DNA from: Solen grandis
Taxonomy: Eukaryota > Mollusca > Bivalvia > Adapedonta > Solenidae
DNA length: 64,000 bases
Direction of reading: 5' to 3'
NCBI GenBank assembly: GCA_021229015.1
Contig: CM037779.1
Coordinates: 1,984,001-2,048,000 of the forward strand
Positions within the stretch are counted from its first letter, which is position 1. Each line of letters begins with the position of its first letter. The position numbers and the translations under genes are program-made. Under the pieces are notes generated by a model. That model saw only the letters and a program-made list of their open reading frames with translations. It searched no databases and was not told where the DNA came from. Shown one piece after another: positions 48,117 to 59,447 of this stretch.

Positions 48117-49351
48117 TTTTTAGCTCGTCTGTTTTTCGAAGAAAAAAATACGAGCTATTGTTGTAACTCCGGCGTCCGCGTTATTGTCGTCGTCGTCGTC
48201 GTCCGGAATCTTAACGTTGGCCATAACTTCTCTACTATTCCATTTCATTTTTGGTATGCATATTCATCTGGGCAAGGCCTATCCAGACATATGCAAATTT
48301 TCACCTCTAGGCATTGACCTTGACCTATTTTTGCATTTTTTGAAAACTTTAAAATGCCTGTAATTTCAGAACCGTTACCAACAGGGCACTGATATTTCAC
48401 ATGTGAATTCTTTGTGGCAAGACCTTTCCATCAATGTTACTTTTGGAATTTTGACCTTGACTTTTGATCCATCTTTGAAATATTTAACAAAACTATCGTT
48501 GGTCGTAATTTCTTTACTATTTTACATACAACTTTTATTTTTGGTATGCATATTTATCTTTGCAAGGGCTATTCAGATGTCGACCTTTGACCTATTTTTG
48601 CATTTTTTGAAAACTTTAAAATGCCTGTCATTTCAGAACCATTACCAACAGGGCACTGATATTTCACATGTGAATTCCTTGTGGCAAGACCTTTCCATCA
48701 ATATTACACTGTAACTTTTGACCTTGACCTTTGCTCGTTTGACCTATTTTGGAAATGTTTAACAAATAAAAAAAAAAAAACAAAAAAAAACGTAAACGTT
48801 GGACATAACTTTTTGACATCTTTTATATTTGGTATGCATATTCATCATGACAATGGTTTTTCAGATATACCTCAATTATTTTATCTATCGACCTTGGCCT
48901 TTGACCTTATTTTATCATAACTTTGGACAAGTTTTAGAATGGATATTTCTTTGTCATTTTCAATATTTTTTTAAACTGGTTTGTCATCATATGAACCTGT
49001 GCAGGTGTGATTTTGGTCATGATCTTTAGGCAGATAAAAAAAGAACCATTTTTTTAAAATGTCTTTTAATTTTACAGTTTTGTGTGGATTATCAAAAACT
49101 AAATGGATTAGCAATTGTGATTTTTTTGTTTACATGTTTTACATCTTTGTGTTGTATACATTCTATTCCATGCATAGGTCAAGGTCATCCTTCAAGGATA
49201 ACGGTCAAATTTAAAGGGTATGGTACTTCAACTTGCATTTAAAGGCTTAGTTTTAGTTGTGATTTTCAAGGTCAAGTTTTTAAAGTGTTTACAAAAATGT
49301 GTAACGTTGGCAAAAACAGACGAGCGTTGGCACCCGCATGCGGTTCTCTTG
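48117..49351 (-). mobile_element. F6 Helentron-like element, complete, inverted
   Basis: On the minus strand the 5' end is CAAGAGAACCGCATGCGGGT followed by CCAACGCTCGTCTG, and the 3' end is CAGACGAGC plus TAAAAA at 48117. The two GCTCGTCTG/CAGACGAGC words are complementary. Cores carry CCATTACCAACAGGGCACTG-like words and a (GAC)n stretch at about 48184-48204. It lies in the intron before the type B exon. Confidence 0.7.
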
Positions 49352-49663
49352 GGAAATTTGCGACAATATTAGACAAAAACGAAAAGGATATACGCAAAAA
49401 AGTTGCGTTATGGCTACTTCCGAAGACTTGATTTTAATTTTATTTAAAAAAAAACGAGTTAATGTCCACATACGAGTACATATGAAATTGATAGTGTACA
49501 ATATTCAAGCAAATTGTATAACAAAACCTAAATTTGTTGGTAAATTCGTTTCATATTACACATATCTACAAAATCTGTTAGAGTTCTGAATAGATACCCT
49601 TACGCACAATTTCCGTAATTGGATTTTATCCATCCTCGAACTGAATAAGCTCCTTTTTTTCAG

Positions 49664-49852
49664 TCTGTGATATCGACAATTGGAACGAAATGGAGGCAGT
49701 TCCGGATCAGTGTGACAAGTTCTACCAATGTAAACCTGGTGGTAGTGCTGGTCAGTTTGTTTGGCAAATTATGACCTGTCCCGCTGGCACCTTGTGGAAT
49801 GATGAAGTGAAGACTTGTGACCATTCAGCCAACGTTGATTGTCCGGAATCGG
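49664..49852 (+). CDS. CBM14 chitin-binding exon, type B, copy 1
   Basis: This is a 189 bp internal exon, acceptor CCTTTTTTTCAG, donor GTATGT at 49853, phase 1 both ends. The cysteines follow x14, x5, x15, x12, x7 with CDKFYQC and CPAGTLWND. The start of the domain lies upstream of the first Met in frame, so a Met-initiated reading would miss the first cysteine. The sister exon at 53509 differs at only a few residues in the loop after the third cysteine and at the end. Confidence 0.9.
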
Positions 49853-50194
49853 GTATGTCTTCAATAGTCCGTGAGAGCGATCTTCTTGAAAGATTTATGT
49901 AGAACGTCCGTAAACTGGCTTATAACCGTTCAAAAGGAAAATGGCCAGTTGGAATTGATTTGAAAGGAATGGTACAATCTTAATCGAATTTGAAGATACA
50001 ATATTCAAGAATTTAAATTCTAGGCTAGTTCAACTTATATGTACTAGGCTTTACTTAAGTCGCGTAAATTTCAAAAAGACAATTAACAAAGTTGTTTTTT
50101 TCTGTAATTTTGTCAGATATGAGATCCGAAATTTAATATTAATATAGTCACATGTATTAGCCTAAATAATAAGCCGCTGTAAATGCGGTCCACT

Positions 50195-50942
50195 TTCAGC
50201 TCTTTTCGAACAAAAACGACTTAAAGTGGAGCTATTGTCATGACCCTCTCGGCATCGGCGGCGGCGTCGACGTTAAGGTTTCCGTTCAGATCCATTTCTC
50301 AATATCTCGATCACTTCATACCTGGCGTACTTGTTCACTATAAAAAATGAACCCATTTCAAAACAAAGTTAGCTCTAAAAATTTAGCAAATTTTTTTTTT
50401 TTTTTTTTTTCGACTTTGAATTTTCATAGCTTGTTAAGTTGTTAAGGTCAATTGCTGAAAAACTAGCTGTCATAATCCCTTTAAACTTGGATTACATATT
50501 CACTATCAAAAATGAAACTCGTGTTAAAAGAGCAGGTAACCCTAAAAATTATGGCACAGTTATGGTCCCTTTTCGATTTCTTTGCTCTGTTATACCTTCT
50601 CAGATTCAGAATTTTACAATTTGCAAGGTCAATTCCACAATTATTAACATATTCCCTTCAAGTTTGGAATACTTGATAAACTTCAAAAGTTTGAAAATAT
50701 TTCAAAAAGGGCATGTTACTCTTTAAATTCATTTTTGTACAGTGATGTCCCTTTTCGACATAACTTTTTCTTTACTTTTCTATATTGAATATTTTAGGTT
50801 AATGTTTTCCAAATTCTTATATCAATAAGTTCTAAAAGGAAATTGACTGTTTTCGGACTTTTGAAATGTTTGTCAAAGCTAAAAAAAGTAACGGCTAACA
50901 TACTATCGAGCACCCAGAAAAGTGGGCCGCGCTCTCTTGTTA
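50195..50942 (-). mobile_element. F7 Helentron-like element, inverted
   Basis: On the minus strand the 5' end is AACAAGAGAGCGCGGCCCAC followed by TTTTCTGGGTGCTCG. Cores at 50430-50825 carry AAAAAGGGCATGTTACTC-like words. The 3' part has a GCCGCCGATGCCGAGAGGGT-like stretch, with the terminal hairpin near 50195 around TTCGAA. The right part and its flank are repeated, inverted, at 2140-2560. Confidence 0.6.
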
Positions 50943-51447
50943 ATGGTTGTTCTGTCGTGAGCATGGAGTCAATTTGATCGAATGACATACTGAACATAAA
51001 AATGAGTTGCAAACATCTTTTCATCATGCATAAATATAGTGCTGTATAAAGTATTTATAACGCGTATAAACACATAATAGCTCCTATTTTTCAATTTATA
51101 ACAAATCCCCATTAGGCCGCCATGTTTGGTATAATTCAGATTCTTAACTCCAACCCCTCATGACTGCTGTAACTCTACACGTTTTCCTGCAACTCCGTTT
51201 ATTTAGTCGACTGTGAACTCGCTCACAAACTCCCTTGTATTCATATAGATTCAACCAATAATCTCGATAGGAAGTTTAGAAATGTTACTTGATAGCTATG
51301 TAATCAGGAAATGCATTTAACCCAAGATCGACATGCGTAAATGTGAAATTAGACGTGAACATCAGACATCTTTAAATTCTAACCCTTGGATCATGTGGCT
51401 GTCGTTCATTTCTAGTCTTACTAACATGTATTCCACACAATCGACAG

Positions 51448-51792
51448 GCTCCACTACAAAAGCATCACCAAGTCCAATTACAACGTTAAGGACCACACCA
51501 AGTCCAATAACCACTACAAGAACCTCACCAAGTCCAATAACCACTACAAGAACCTCACCAAGTCCAACTACTTCCGAGTCTGGTACCATGCCAGGTGACT
51601 TTCTACAATGCAGTGTATCCCAGGCAGGCCGGCTCAAGTCGGTCCCGAACCAGTGTGACAAGTTCTACCAGTGTGTACCTTTGGATAATAATCGGTATGT
51701 CTGGAAAATGATGCATTGCCCCGACAATACTTTGTGGAATGACGATCTTCAGATTTGTGACCATGCGAACAAAGTTGTTTGCGTACCGTCAG
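51448..51792 (+). CDS. Thr/Pro-rich linker plus CBM14 exon, type C, copy 2
   Basis: This is a 345 bp internal exon, same length and phases as the exon at 46434, donor GTTTGT at 51793. Differences are confined to a few residues in the linker (for example Arg for Trp and Pro for Ser); the CBM14 domain appears identical in sequence. A complete inverted F4 element begins only about 14 bases after the donor. The upstream intron (51060-51447) is duplicated from 46015-46433, including the branch-point TACTAAC. Confidence 0.87.
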
Positions 51793-51806
51793 GTTTGTTT
51801 AGGACA

Positions 51807-52494
51807 TTTTTAGCTCGACTATTCGGAGAATATGAGAGCTATTCTACTCGCCCCGGCGTCGGCGTCAGCGTCGGCGTCGGCGTTGGCAGTCATATATAAG
51901 AAACCAGTAGGTGTATTGCAATCAATCTTCACACAAGTCTTTCTAGGCACAAAACAAACCTAGAGAACCAAGATGGACAACTCTTGCTAGAATTTTACTT
52001 AAATTATGGGCCTTTTTCGACTTAGAAATTTGCGTTAACATTTTTGGTTAAAGTTTTTTGCAACTAAATTAATGTCATTACTCAGTAACCCCTTGGTGTA
52101 TTGGATTTAAACTTCACAAAAGTCATCCCAGACATGAACCAAACCTGCAGAACCAAAATTTTAATAAATTTAATTAATTAAATTTAATTAATTAATAATA
52201 ATTATTAAATATTTATAGAAAATTAAAAAATTGCATTAACTTTTTTATTTAATACAATAACTATTATATATTAATTTAAATAATATTTAATTTAACAAGA
52301 CAACCAACATATCAAAGATGAACTTTTCCTTGAATTTTTTTTTTTGGATTATGACCTGAGTTTTACTGAGAATTAGAACATGCTGCTAAATTGAGTCACA
52401 TAAATTATTTTAATACCGCTTTAATACAATGGTATTGCGTCACTATCAAATACCCGAATAGTCGAGCATGCTGTCTTTCGGACAGCTCTTGTTT
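51807..52494 (-). mobile_element. F4 element, inverted, inserted next to a splice donor
   Basis: On the minus strand the 5' end is AAACAAGAGCTGTCCGAAAG with ACAGCATGCTCGACTATTC, and the 3' end is GAATAGTCGAGC plus TAAAAA at 51807. The centre includes a very AT-rich stretch (52140-52310, TTAATTAATTT words). It is absent from the sister intron at 46779. Confidence 0.7.
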
Positions 52495-52566
52495 GATAAT
52501 AGAATTTTCCGATATTCATATTTTGGACGGGTTTTTAAGGTTTAAATTCTTTTTATAATATATAAT

Positions 52567-52830
52567 ATATAATATACTGCGTGATTCAGACCAATTGTAC
52601 ACCCCACAGGATCAGATTCTGGGGGAAAAAACTGCATAAATTCAGGTTTTTGACACCTGTATATAAACAAATGGACTTGGAAAACTAAGATTTACGATTT
52701 TTTTAAACCTCAACGGAACATAGATGGTGACATTTTAATCGATATGTCATGGCGGAGATGTAATTTTATCAATTTCCAGAAAAAAACAACTTACGTCTCT
52801 TAGTCGAGAATATTCTCATCATACTTAAAG
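52567..52830. repeat. Duplicated block, partner of 1-342 (inverted)
   Basis: This is the partner of the left-edge block; see 1-342. It lies in the intron between type C copy 2 and type B copy 2. Confidence 0.6.
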
Positions 52831-52909
52831 GCCATTACGGAAATATAGTCAGGTAAAATAATGTGCAGGCTCGAGTTGGTCACACACTTGAGGCGAGTTG
52901 CTCATACAA

Positions 52910-53300
52910 AGTTTCAACGAGTTTCAATGTAACGATTTGTATGCAACCGGATTTTCAAAAATAGGTTTCGAGGCAGAGGAAGATACTCTCCAATGGAGCC
53001 TCACGCAGTACCATGGTAAACAGATATGGCCGACAAGGTTTCGGAATTATTTATTATGCAAATAATAACTGCTTTGTCATTTCTGTTGGAGTGAAAATTT
53101 GTGTTCATGTGCCAGTTAAATACATGGATTATCGGCTAAATCTTGCAGATTGATATGTTTTAAATGGGAGATATATAGTCTTTGTTAAACTCCGTCTTGG
53201 AAACACTCTTTCTTCGCTATAAAAGAGTAAAGTCGATACATAGCAAGAAGAAAACGAAGATGTGATGTTGCAACACTGAGTGCAACTCGCCCCTGAAAGC
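52910..53300. repeat. Duplicated block, partner of 1383-1845 (direct)
   Basis: It shares GAGGAAGATACTCT, ATGGTAAACAGATATGGCCG and GTTGCAACACTGAGTGCAAC with the left-hand block. It lies just before the last CBM14 exon. Confidence 0.6.
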
Positions 53301-53508
53301 CCAATTATTTCTGTAATTTTACAGGAATTATCGCGGTGTTTACAATAAATAAATGTTTAGCTTCTTTGTGTACATGTTGATAAGATAAATTAATTACAGG
53401 ATAGAAACGAAAACTCTGTACGATAAAATTACGATACCTATATAAGGAAAGTATTTTTATGGTCATTGTTTGTATTATAAATGCGACGCGATAAAAATCG
53501 TTTTTCAG

Positions 53509-53697
53509 TCTGCAGTATCGACAATTGGAACGAAATGGAGGCAGTTCCGGATCAGTGTGACAAGTTCTACCAATGTATACCTGGTGATAGTCCTGGTCAG
53601 TTTGTTTGGCAAATTATGATCTGTCCCGCTGGCACCTTGTGGAATGATGAAGTGAAGACTTGTGACCATTCAGCCAACGTTGATTGTCCGCAACCAG
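53509..53697 (+). CDS. CBM14 chitin-binding exon, type B, copy 2
   Basis: This is a 189 bp internal exon, acceptor CGTTTTTCAG, donor GTATGT at 53698, phase 1 both ends. Six cysteines are intact (x14, x5, x15, x12, x7). It is the last exon of the cluster found; its phase 1 donor shows that at least one more exon should follow, but none was recognised to the right edge. C-to-B spacing is 1.7 kb here against 2.9 kb for the first pair, the difference being mainly inserted elements. Confidence 0.9.
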
Positions 53698-54240
53698 GTA
53701 TGTCAGAGGTCTTGAATTTTAGATTTGTTAGAAAGTAATCGAAACTTGCATTAAACCCTTTAAAATATACGTTGTAATAGAATTAAAACGGGCAGCAACA
53801 TGAACTAATTGGAATTGTTTTCGTAACGAAATTGCAAGCTTAAGTATTATTGATTTTCACACAGTACTGTATGTAAAATTATAACATTTGCAATCAAGTT
53901 TAAAATTAATGGTTAAGTTAAACTTGCCAGTCATAAACACAACAAGTAGGATTTACTTCCATTGTTTGGAATCGGACTCACTGAGGCGCATGCGTATAAA
54001 CAAGCATTTAGATAACCGGTGCGCATGTGCTACCTCAGTTTTACTAAGTAAAAACACTATATACTCTATATAGTTACCACGGGGTGTTGGTGGTAGGTAA
54101 ATAGTATGACTGGTTAGTTTAACTCACTCATAAAATTTTAACTTGATTTCAAATTTTATTTATTTGACTTGTTAAACTTACCAGTCATAAACATACAAGT
54201 AGGATAGATTTCAAAACAATACTCACCTCATGTGGTGGTG
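53698..54240. other. No gene seen
   Basis: Intron or 3' flank of the CBM14 cluster. A direct repeat, CTTGCCAGTCATAAACA-like, occurs at about 53923 and 54178. No exon supported. Confidence 0.4.
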
Positions 54241-55576
54241 CAGGGTTCAACATTAACTTTTTCAATCACTGGACCAGTGGCCCAGTAGCTCAGAGAATTG
54301 CCTAGACCTGACCTAATTTGAACTGGACCAAACTTGTTTGAGATAAACCCTGTAGTACAATATCTTTAACATCATTATGCTCCTGTTGTATACCATGTAT
54401 ATATTGAGGGACACATTCATATAATAATGATAAAAATATTTGAATTTAAAAATAACGATAAAATATGTAACTAACTTTTTTTCTTTCATTAAACTGTTTC
54501 AACTTTTATTAAAGAACACCATGGGCATTTTAGGCTGCATATCAGCACTATGGGTACATGAACAATGTAATAGTGTAACTGCTTTTAACTAAAAATCTTA
54601 CGTTGCTTCATTTTCAACATTGTTGAACACACAATGTCCATCGTTAACCTAAACAGTCCATATTAAAGCAGTCTCTGCACTGACTGGTCAACTTAATTTA
54701 TTATAAGAGCTCACATTGTGATTGTTTATTTCTTATGTGCAATGTTAATTCATTTTAAATTTTTATGTCATCAATTTTAAAGTTGTCAGTATGGTACCCT
54801 GAATAATTCTACCCATAGTCTCAAATTCCTGCAAGGCATACTATATAGAACATCAGTATTAATTGTCATGACCCAGCCACGCAAAATTGACGTTTGAGCT
54901 TTTGTTTTACATACTCTTTTGATTCCTGATTTTCCTTTCGTTTATTTGAAACTTTGCTACTTGTGTGTGTCGAAACCCAAATTTAAATGGGTCCATACTT
55001 AATATAACCGAGAAACATACGTCTGCTCGATTGTAACATATTCAAATAAACAAGTAAAGAAACATGGTGCGGTATAACATTTGGGAAACCAGAATTTGTC
55101 ACCTTTTAGATATAAATTATTTTTTTTATGTACTATATAACTACGCTCATTTAAACTCATAAGACAATGGGAAGATAGTAATCACAGGCGAAAAATTCAA
55201 ACATTGCTTTTATTTCAATGATCAAACACATTTTTCAATCATTTACAGCATGTTGCCATGCGACAGAGCAAGTGCCCGTTCAAAAGGCATCAACAGCCAC
55301 TCAAAAAATCGAACTTAATTTATTAACGAAATGCTAAAAATTAACTTGGGTTTTCCAAACTTGGATAGCTAAAACAAATGAAATTACATATCAAAATCGA
55401 TTTTTTCATCAGAAACACATGTTGTTAATTAAATGCACGAATGGAAGGGGCAAATAATAATTTATTGGTGGATTTTTTAACTAGACCAGTCGGACCAGTT
55501 ACTCGTGGGCTTTACAAGACCGGACCGACTGTCTACTAGACAATGTCGTTCGGTCGTAGGTTAATGTCGAACCCTG
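54241..55576. mobile_element. hAT-like non-autonomous element
   Basis: CAGGGTTCAACATTAAC at 54241 pairs with GTTAATGTCGAACCCTG ending at 55576. CAGGGTT termini with 8-bp target duplications mark hAT elements; the flanks TGGTGGTG and TGATGTAT agree at only 5 of 8 positions, so either the duplication has decayed or the assignment is wrong. GGACCAGT words recur just inside both ends. No transposase is recognisable inside, so it is non-autonomous. Confidence 0.6.
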
Positions 55577-56234
55577 TGATGTATGGTATTTTTTTTATCT
55601 TATATATGTTGTCTTCAAATCTTCTCTGTGTTTACCTTAACAAATATCATTATGTTCCATTTATGACCAGAAAACCATTGTTTCCACATTGTGTGCTTTA
55701 CTTAAATGTAAATATTCTTCCCAGTTATGTACACATAAATCATTGATTCAACTTGTATTACTTAATTTTTCATAAATAATCCAATAATGACATCCAATAC
55801 TTATGTTACATTAATTACTCCTTGTCATATTATTAAGTACAGAAAATTCGCTGAAAGAACAATTATGTCCATATCGAATTTATTTCAACACCGCAGAAGT
55901 GCCATCAATATTTCTATGATCAAAAAAGAGTAAACTTCGTCGCTCTTTTCCAGTTTGCTGAAGCTAAAATTGATTCTAAAGATGCACCTTTAAACACAGG
56001 CTACTGGCGTGGACCTCCCCCCCACCCCAATAATACAAAGTAACAATTCAAAACACATAATAGCTGGTTCTCCAATGTCATATTGTAATTATCACAAAAG
56101 CCGATAACAAATTCAATATGGTAGCCGTCAGTCATAACAAAATGCAACATTGGAATGAGGGCGGAATGCATCGATACAAGCGACTTCTAGAAAAAAGCAT
56201 AACTGGTGAGAATTAAATAAATACATTTTATTGT
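55577..56234. other. No gene seen
   Basis: AT-rich sequence without supported exons or elements, ending at the second piggyBac-like MITE. Confidence 0.4.
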
Positions 56235-56460
56235 TTAACCCTTTCCCTCATAGAGAATACCATGAAAAGACCTATGAGAACAGCATAAAACCAGATCAGC
56301 CTGCGAGTGATCAGGTTTTATGCTGTTCGCTGCTCCTCAGTGGTCTGGAAATGAAGATTTTGTAATTAAATGTCAAGGTTTAACTGGTTTTCTGCAGATC
56401 AGGCTTTATGTGATAACTACTGAGTGCGTCAAAATGAGTCTATATGAGGGAAAGGGTTAA
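56235..56460. mobile_element. piggyBac-like MITE, copy 2, hairpin arm deleted
   Basis: TTAA at 56235-56238 and 56457-56460. The termini CCCTTTCCCTCATAGAG and TATATGAGGGAAAGGG are complementary. The central palindrome is missing most of one arm: GATCAGCCTGCGAGT is followed directly by GATCAGG. Confidence 0.8.
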
Positions 56461-56959
56461 TATGGGTATTTGTTGGAAATATTGTATTTCTGTGAAGTTG
56501 CCGTTGAAAAGCGCATTGACTGTGATATGCATTGCTTCGGTCACATGTCCAAGTAGTGTCCATTTGAGTTTCGTGACTCGTATTGTCTTTGTAGTTTATC
56601 TAAGATAGAAAATCGACTTGGCAACGAAAAGGCCTATTGTTTCTGCGTTGAACAAGCCTGGCATATTTGAAATAGGCTGAAAATTGTCAGATACGAAGCT
56701 CAGAATACGACCATGTCAGTTTGCCTATAGATTTTGAACGGAGAGTTACATACCTTTTCTTAATGATATCAATGTTTTTTTGTTTTCTTGAATTGTGAAA
56801 TTGTTATAAAATGTGTTTTGAATTGTTACTTTGTATCAATGGGGGTTTCCACGCCGGTAGCCTGTGCCTTTGAATAGAGCTAATGGACCAATAGCTTTTG
56901 TACTATGGGCTTTAACCCTTAAATTATCATCCTGAAAAACTGACTTTAATGTCTGAACA
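56461..56959. other. No gene seen
   Basis: No exon supported; it may hold the 3' end of the DIRS-like element on the minus strand. Confidence 0.35.
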
Positions 56960-58300
56960 ATTCAATGAACCAATGGTTAGTCAACCCAAGAAAGACTTGT
57001 TTCATCTTCCCCTTTCAGTTGCTTTAAATAGTAAATAGAAAAACAAACCTCTTTTGGGATCCAATTTCTTGTTTTCTGGAAAAGCTGGCACAATTTTTTT
57101 GCTGCAAAATGTAACGGTCTGTCATGTTTGGCTAAGCCATGACGCAAAAATGTGATACCCTTTTGTTGAATATTGACAGAAATATCTCCTTTTGTTGAAT
57201 ATTGACAGAAATATCTCCTATCTCCTGAAAGTAGAAATGGCAATCAAGATTAGTTTTGTAAGTAACAATTTTAAGAGGAGCTTTATGCAAAAGTTCAAAT
57301 GGAGCTTTTTGAAAAGCATCCCATTCAGGTACGGGTCTCACCATAGGAGGCCTTGAATTAAAAATAACGTGAATGCTACCCATTTTATGACCATCAAAAG
57401 GGGCATAAATAGCAGATAACATAGGTCTTTAACCACTTATTGTCCTATACTGTAAACCTTTAAGAAAAAGATCTGTTAAAACTGTTTTGACTTATATCAA
57501 ATTTGTAGAACGGGGATCAGTTTACTTTGGACGACACCGGATATGGAATAATCTGAATTTGCTACCATAGTCCTCTTGTGTACCCGTCCTCCATGCTGCC
57601 TCGAGGAATTTCCTGTTGTCTAAAGAAAACCCAGTCTTTTGGTATTGTCTGTCGACAACATCCATGCTGTTAACTGAAACCGTTCTCGATTTGGATGCCT
57701 TATTAGAGTTTTTAGTTGAACTAATGGGTCTGGCATCACAGGTAGCCTTAAAGGACATGTTACTAACAAGTTCAGAACGTCCGTGTACCAGTGTCTTCTC
57801 TGCCATTGAGATGTTCTGACAATAATTTGAAGCGGAACTGTGACATGTATTTCAGAATTCTTTGGATCAGACATACGGAATGTTCTCCCATGAAATAATC
57901 AGAGCATCAATTGCAAAGCTTGAAAAAAAAAAATGGAATCTGAAAATCAGATCTATCAGTGGGAACCCCATAATTGAAATTCTCTTAACAAATGTTTTCA
58001 GGGACCATTCTGTTGCTCTCATTTTGTGCATGCTCATCTGATCTGCTAAGACATTTTGGGAAATATTTTGAATGACTAGATTCAAATCTCCAGAGTTCCT
58101 CACTAAACCATCTCTGCAATGGGCTGAATGACAAGAATATTGTTAAAATGGAAAAATAACGTCCATTGAGATGTATTTTAAGTTTTTGATATCTCTCTTC
58201 CGTCGGGAAAAATGAACCTAATTTTGAATTTTTAAAATGCAACCTTCATTCCACCATAAATGTAATTCTTCAGTTTCAGCTCGTTAGAAATGTGTAAAGT
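56960..58300 (-). pseudogene. Decayed DIRS-like retroelement (RT/RNase H end and tyrosine recombinase)
   Basis: Several frames on the minus strand carry, in order from right to left, pieces of one polyprotein broken by frameshifts and stops. Near 58200 is a segment with FPTEERYQKL, as at the end of the RT domain. Near 58050 is NVLADQMS followed by TEWSL and IDLIF, the RNase H end. Near 57760-57870 are a Trp/Pro-rich connector and HPNRERFQLTAWMLS. At 57530-57620 is FLEAAWRTGTQEDYGSKFRL, the start of the recombinase core-binding region. At 57240-57400 is RPVPEWD followed by KAPLKIVTYKT, the beginning of the catalytic domain. Below 57240 the catalytic part is scrambled and the RHR-Y residues are not intact. 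This gene order is typical of DIRS-type retroelements. It is a fossil. Confidence 0.7.
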
Positions 58301-59205
58301 TGACGACGAAATCGATTTGCCTGTCTGCAGGTTGTTATCTGAAATAACTCCATGGATATTTCCTTTTAACAGATAAACGCCGGGTGTCTAACAACTACAA
58401 GAAACTGAAAAAGCTTTTGAGGATATAGGCACACTTCAACACCACCTCAATACAAACTGTCCAAGCTCTATTAAAGTAGTTGAAATTACGGAACCTCGTG
58501 CTACAAGTGACAAAACCATCTACAAACGTGTGCACCTTGGAAATCTTTAAATCTATTATTAGATATTGAATTTATAACACAGTTGATCTTCAGATACTTT
58601 GTTAATTATTAACTATATTTAGTCGAGACATTATTAGTCTTATGAAAATGTGCTTGCAAATTAGTCATAGGAAAATGTGTTACCATGTTCATGTTACAAT
58701 AATTAAATCTCTTCTAGTATCATTGCGTTTGTTTTATTACTCCTACATACATAAAATGAACGGTTCTGCAACGGGTTTGTAAACTCTCCCTATTAATATT
58801 TTGACAGTTTCTATTCATTTCTAGGTAAAGTGCTCACAAACCGTATCACAAAGTACGTGTTCTTTGGTATATAGTTGGTCAACTGTTCACCACGTGCCTC
58901 ACACGTATTAGGATCGGCCTGTTTAATGTAAAACTACTTGATGACGGTTTAATTAGGAACCGTCCATTGTTTCGTCTCTTTGTTTATAGTTGTATAAATT
59001 ATTTTGACACGCGTCTTGTAAAATCAATACAGAAATTGTCCATTTTATCATGTCGAATTTATATTTTAATATTTAGTAAATGGCTAACGATCGACTTTTA
59101 AGATAACGATCTTCATCATTAGAAGTCCTCCAATTTGTGGTCAATCAGACGGACTGAAGATTAAAATTTATCAATGATTAATTTCAATAGACCACACTTA
59201 TCATA
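58301..59205. other. No gene seen
   Basis: The first part may be diverged RT sequence of the DIRS-like element, but I cannot support it residue by residue. The rest is AT-rich without exons. Confidence 0.4.
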
Positions 59206-59447
59206 TTAACCCTTTCCCCCATAGAGGAAACCATGAAAAGACCTATGTTGAACAGCATAAAACCAGATCAGCCTGCGAGTAACTCGCAGGCTGGTCAGGT
59301 TTTATGCTGTTCGCTGCTCCTCAGTGGTCTGGAAATGAGGATTTTGTAATTAAATTTGGTAAGGTTCAACTGTGGTTTTCTGCAGATCAGGCTTTATGTG
59401 TACCTACTGAGTGCGTCAAAATGAGTCTATATGAGGGAAAGGGTTAA
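59206..59447. mobile_element. piggyBac-like MITE, copy 3
   Basis: TTAA at 59206-59209 and 59444-59447, complementary termini CCCTTTCCCCCATAGAG and TATATGAGGGAAAGGG. The central hairpin is full length: GATCAGCCTGCGAGT with ACTCGCAGGCTGGTC, extended by AGCATAAAACC and GGTTTTATGCT. Confidence 0.82.

Noticed and set aside
46357..51661. Minus-strand frames rich in Val/Leu/Gly opposite the type C exons
   Set aside because: Antisense of the Thr/Pro linker repeat; the plus strand has the six-cysteine domain and splice sites.
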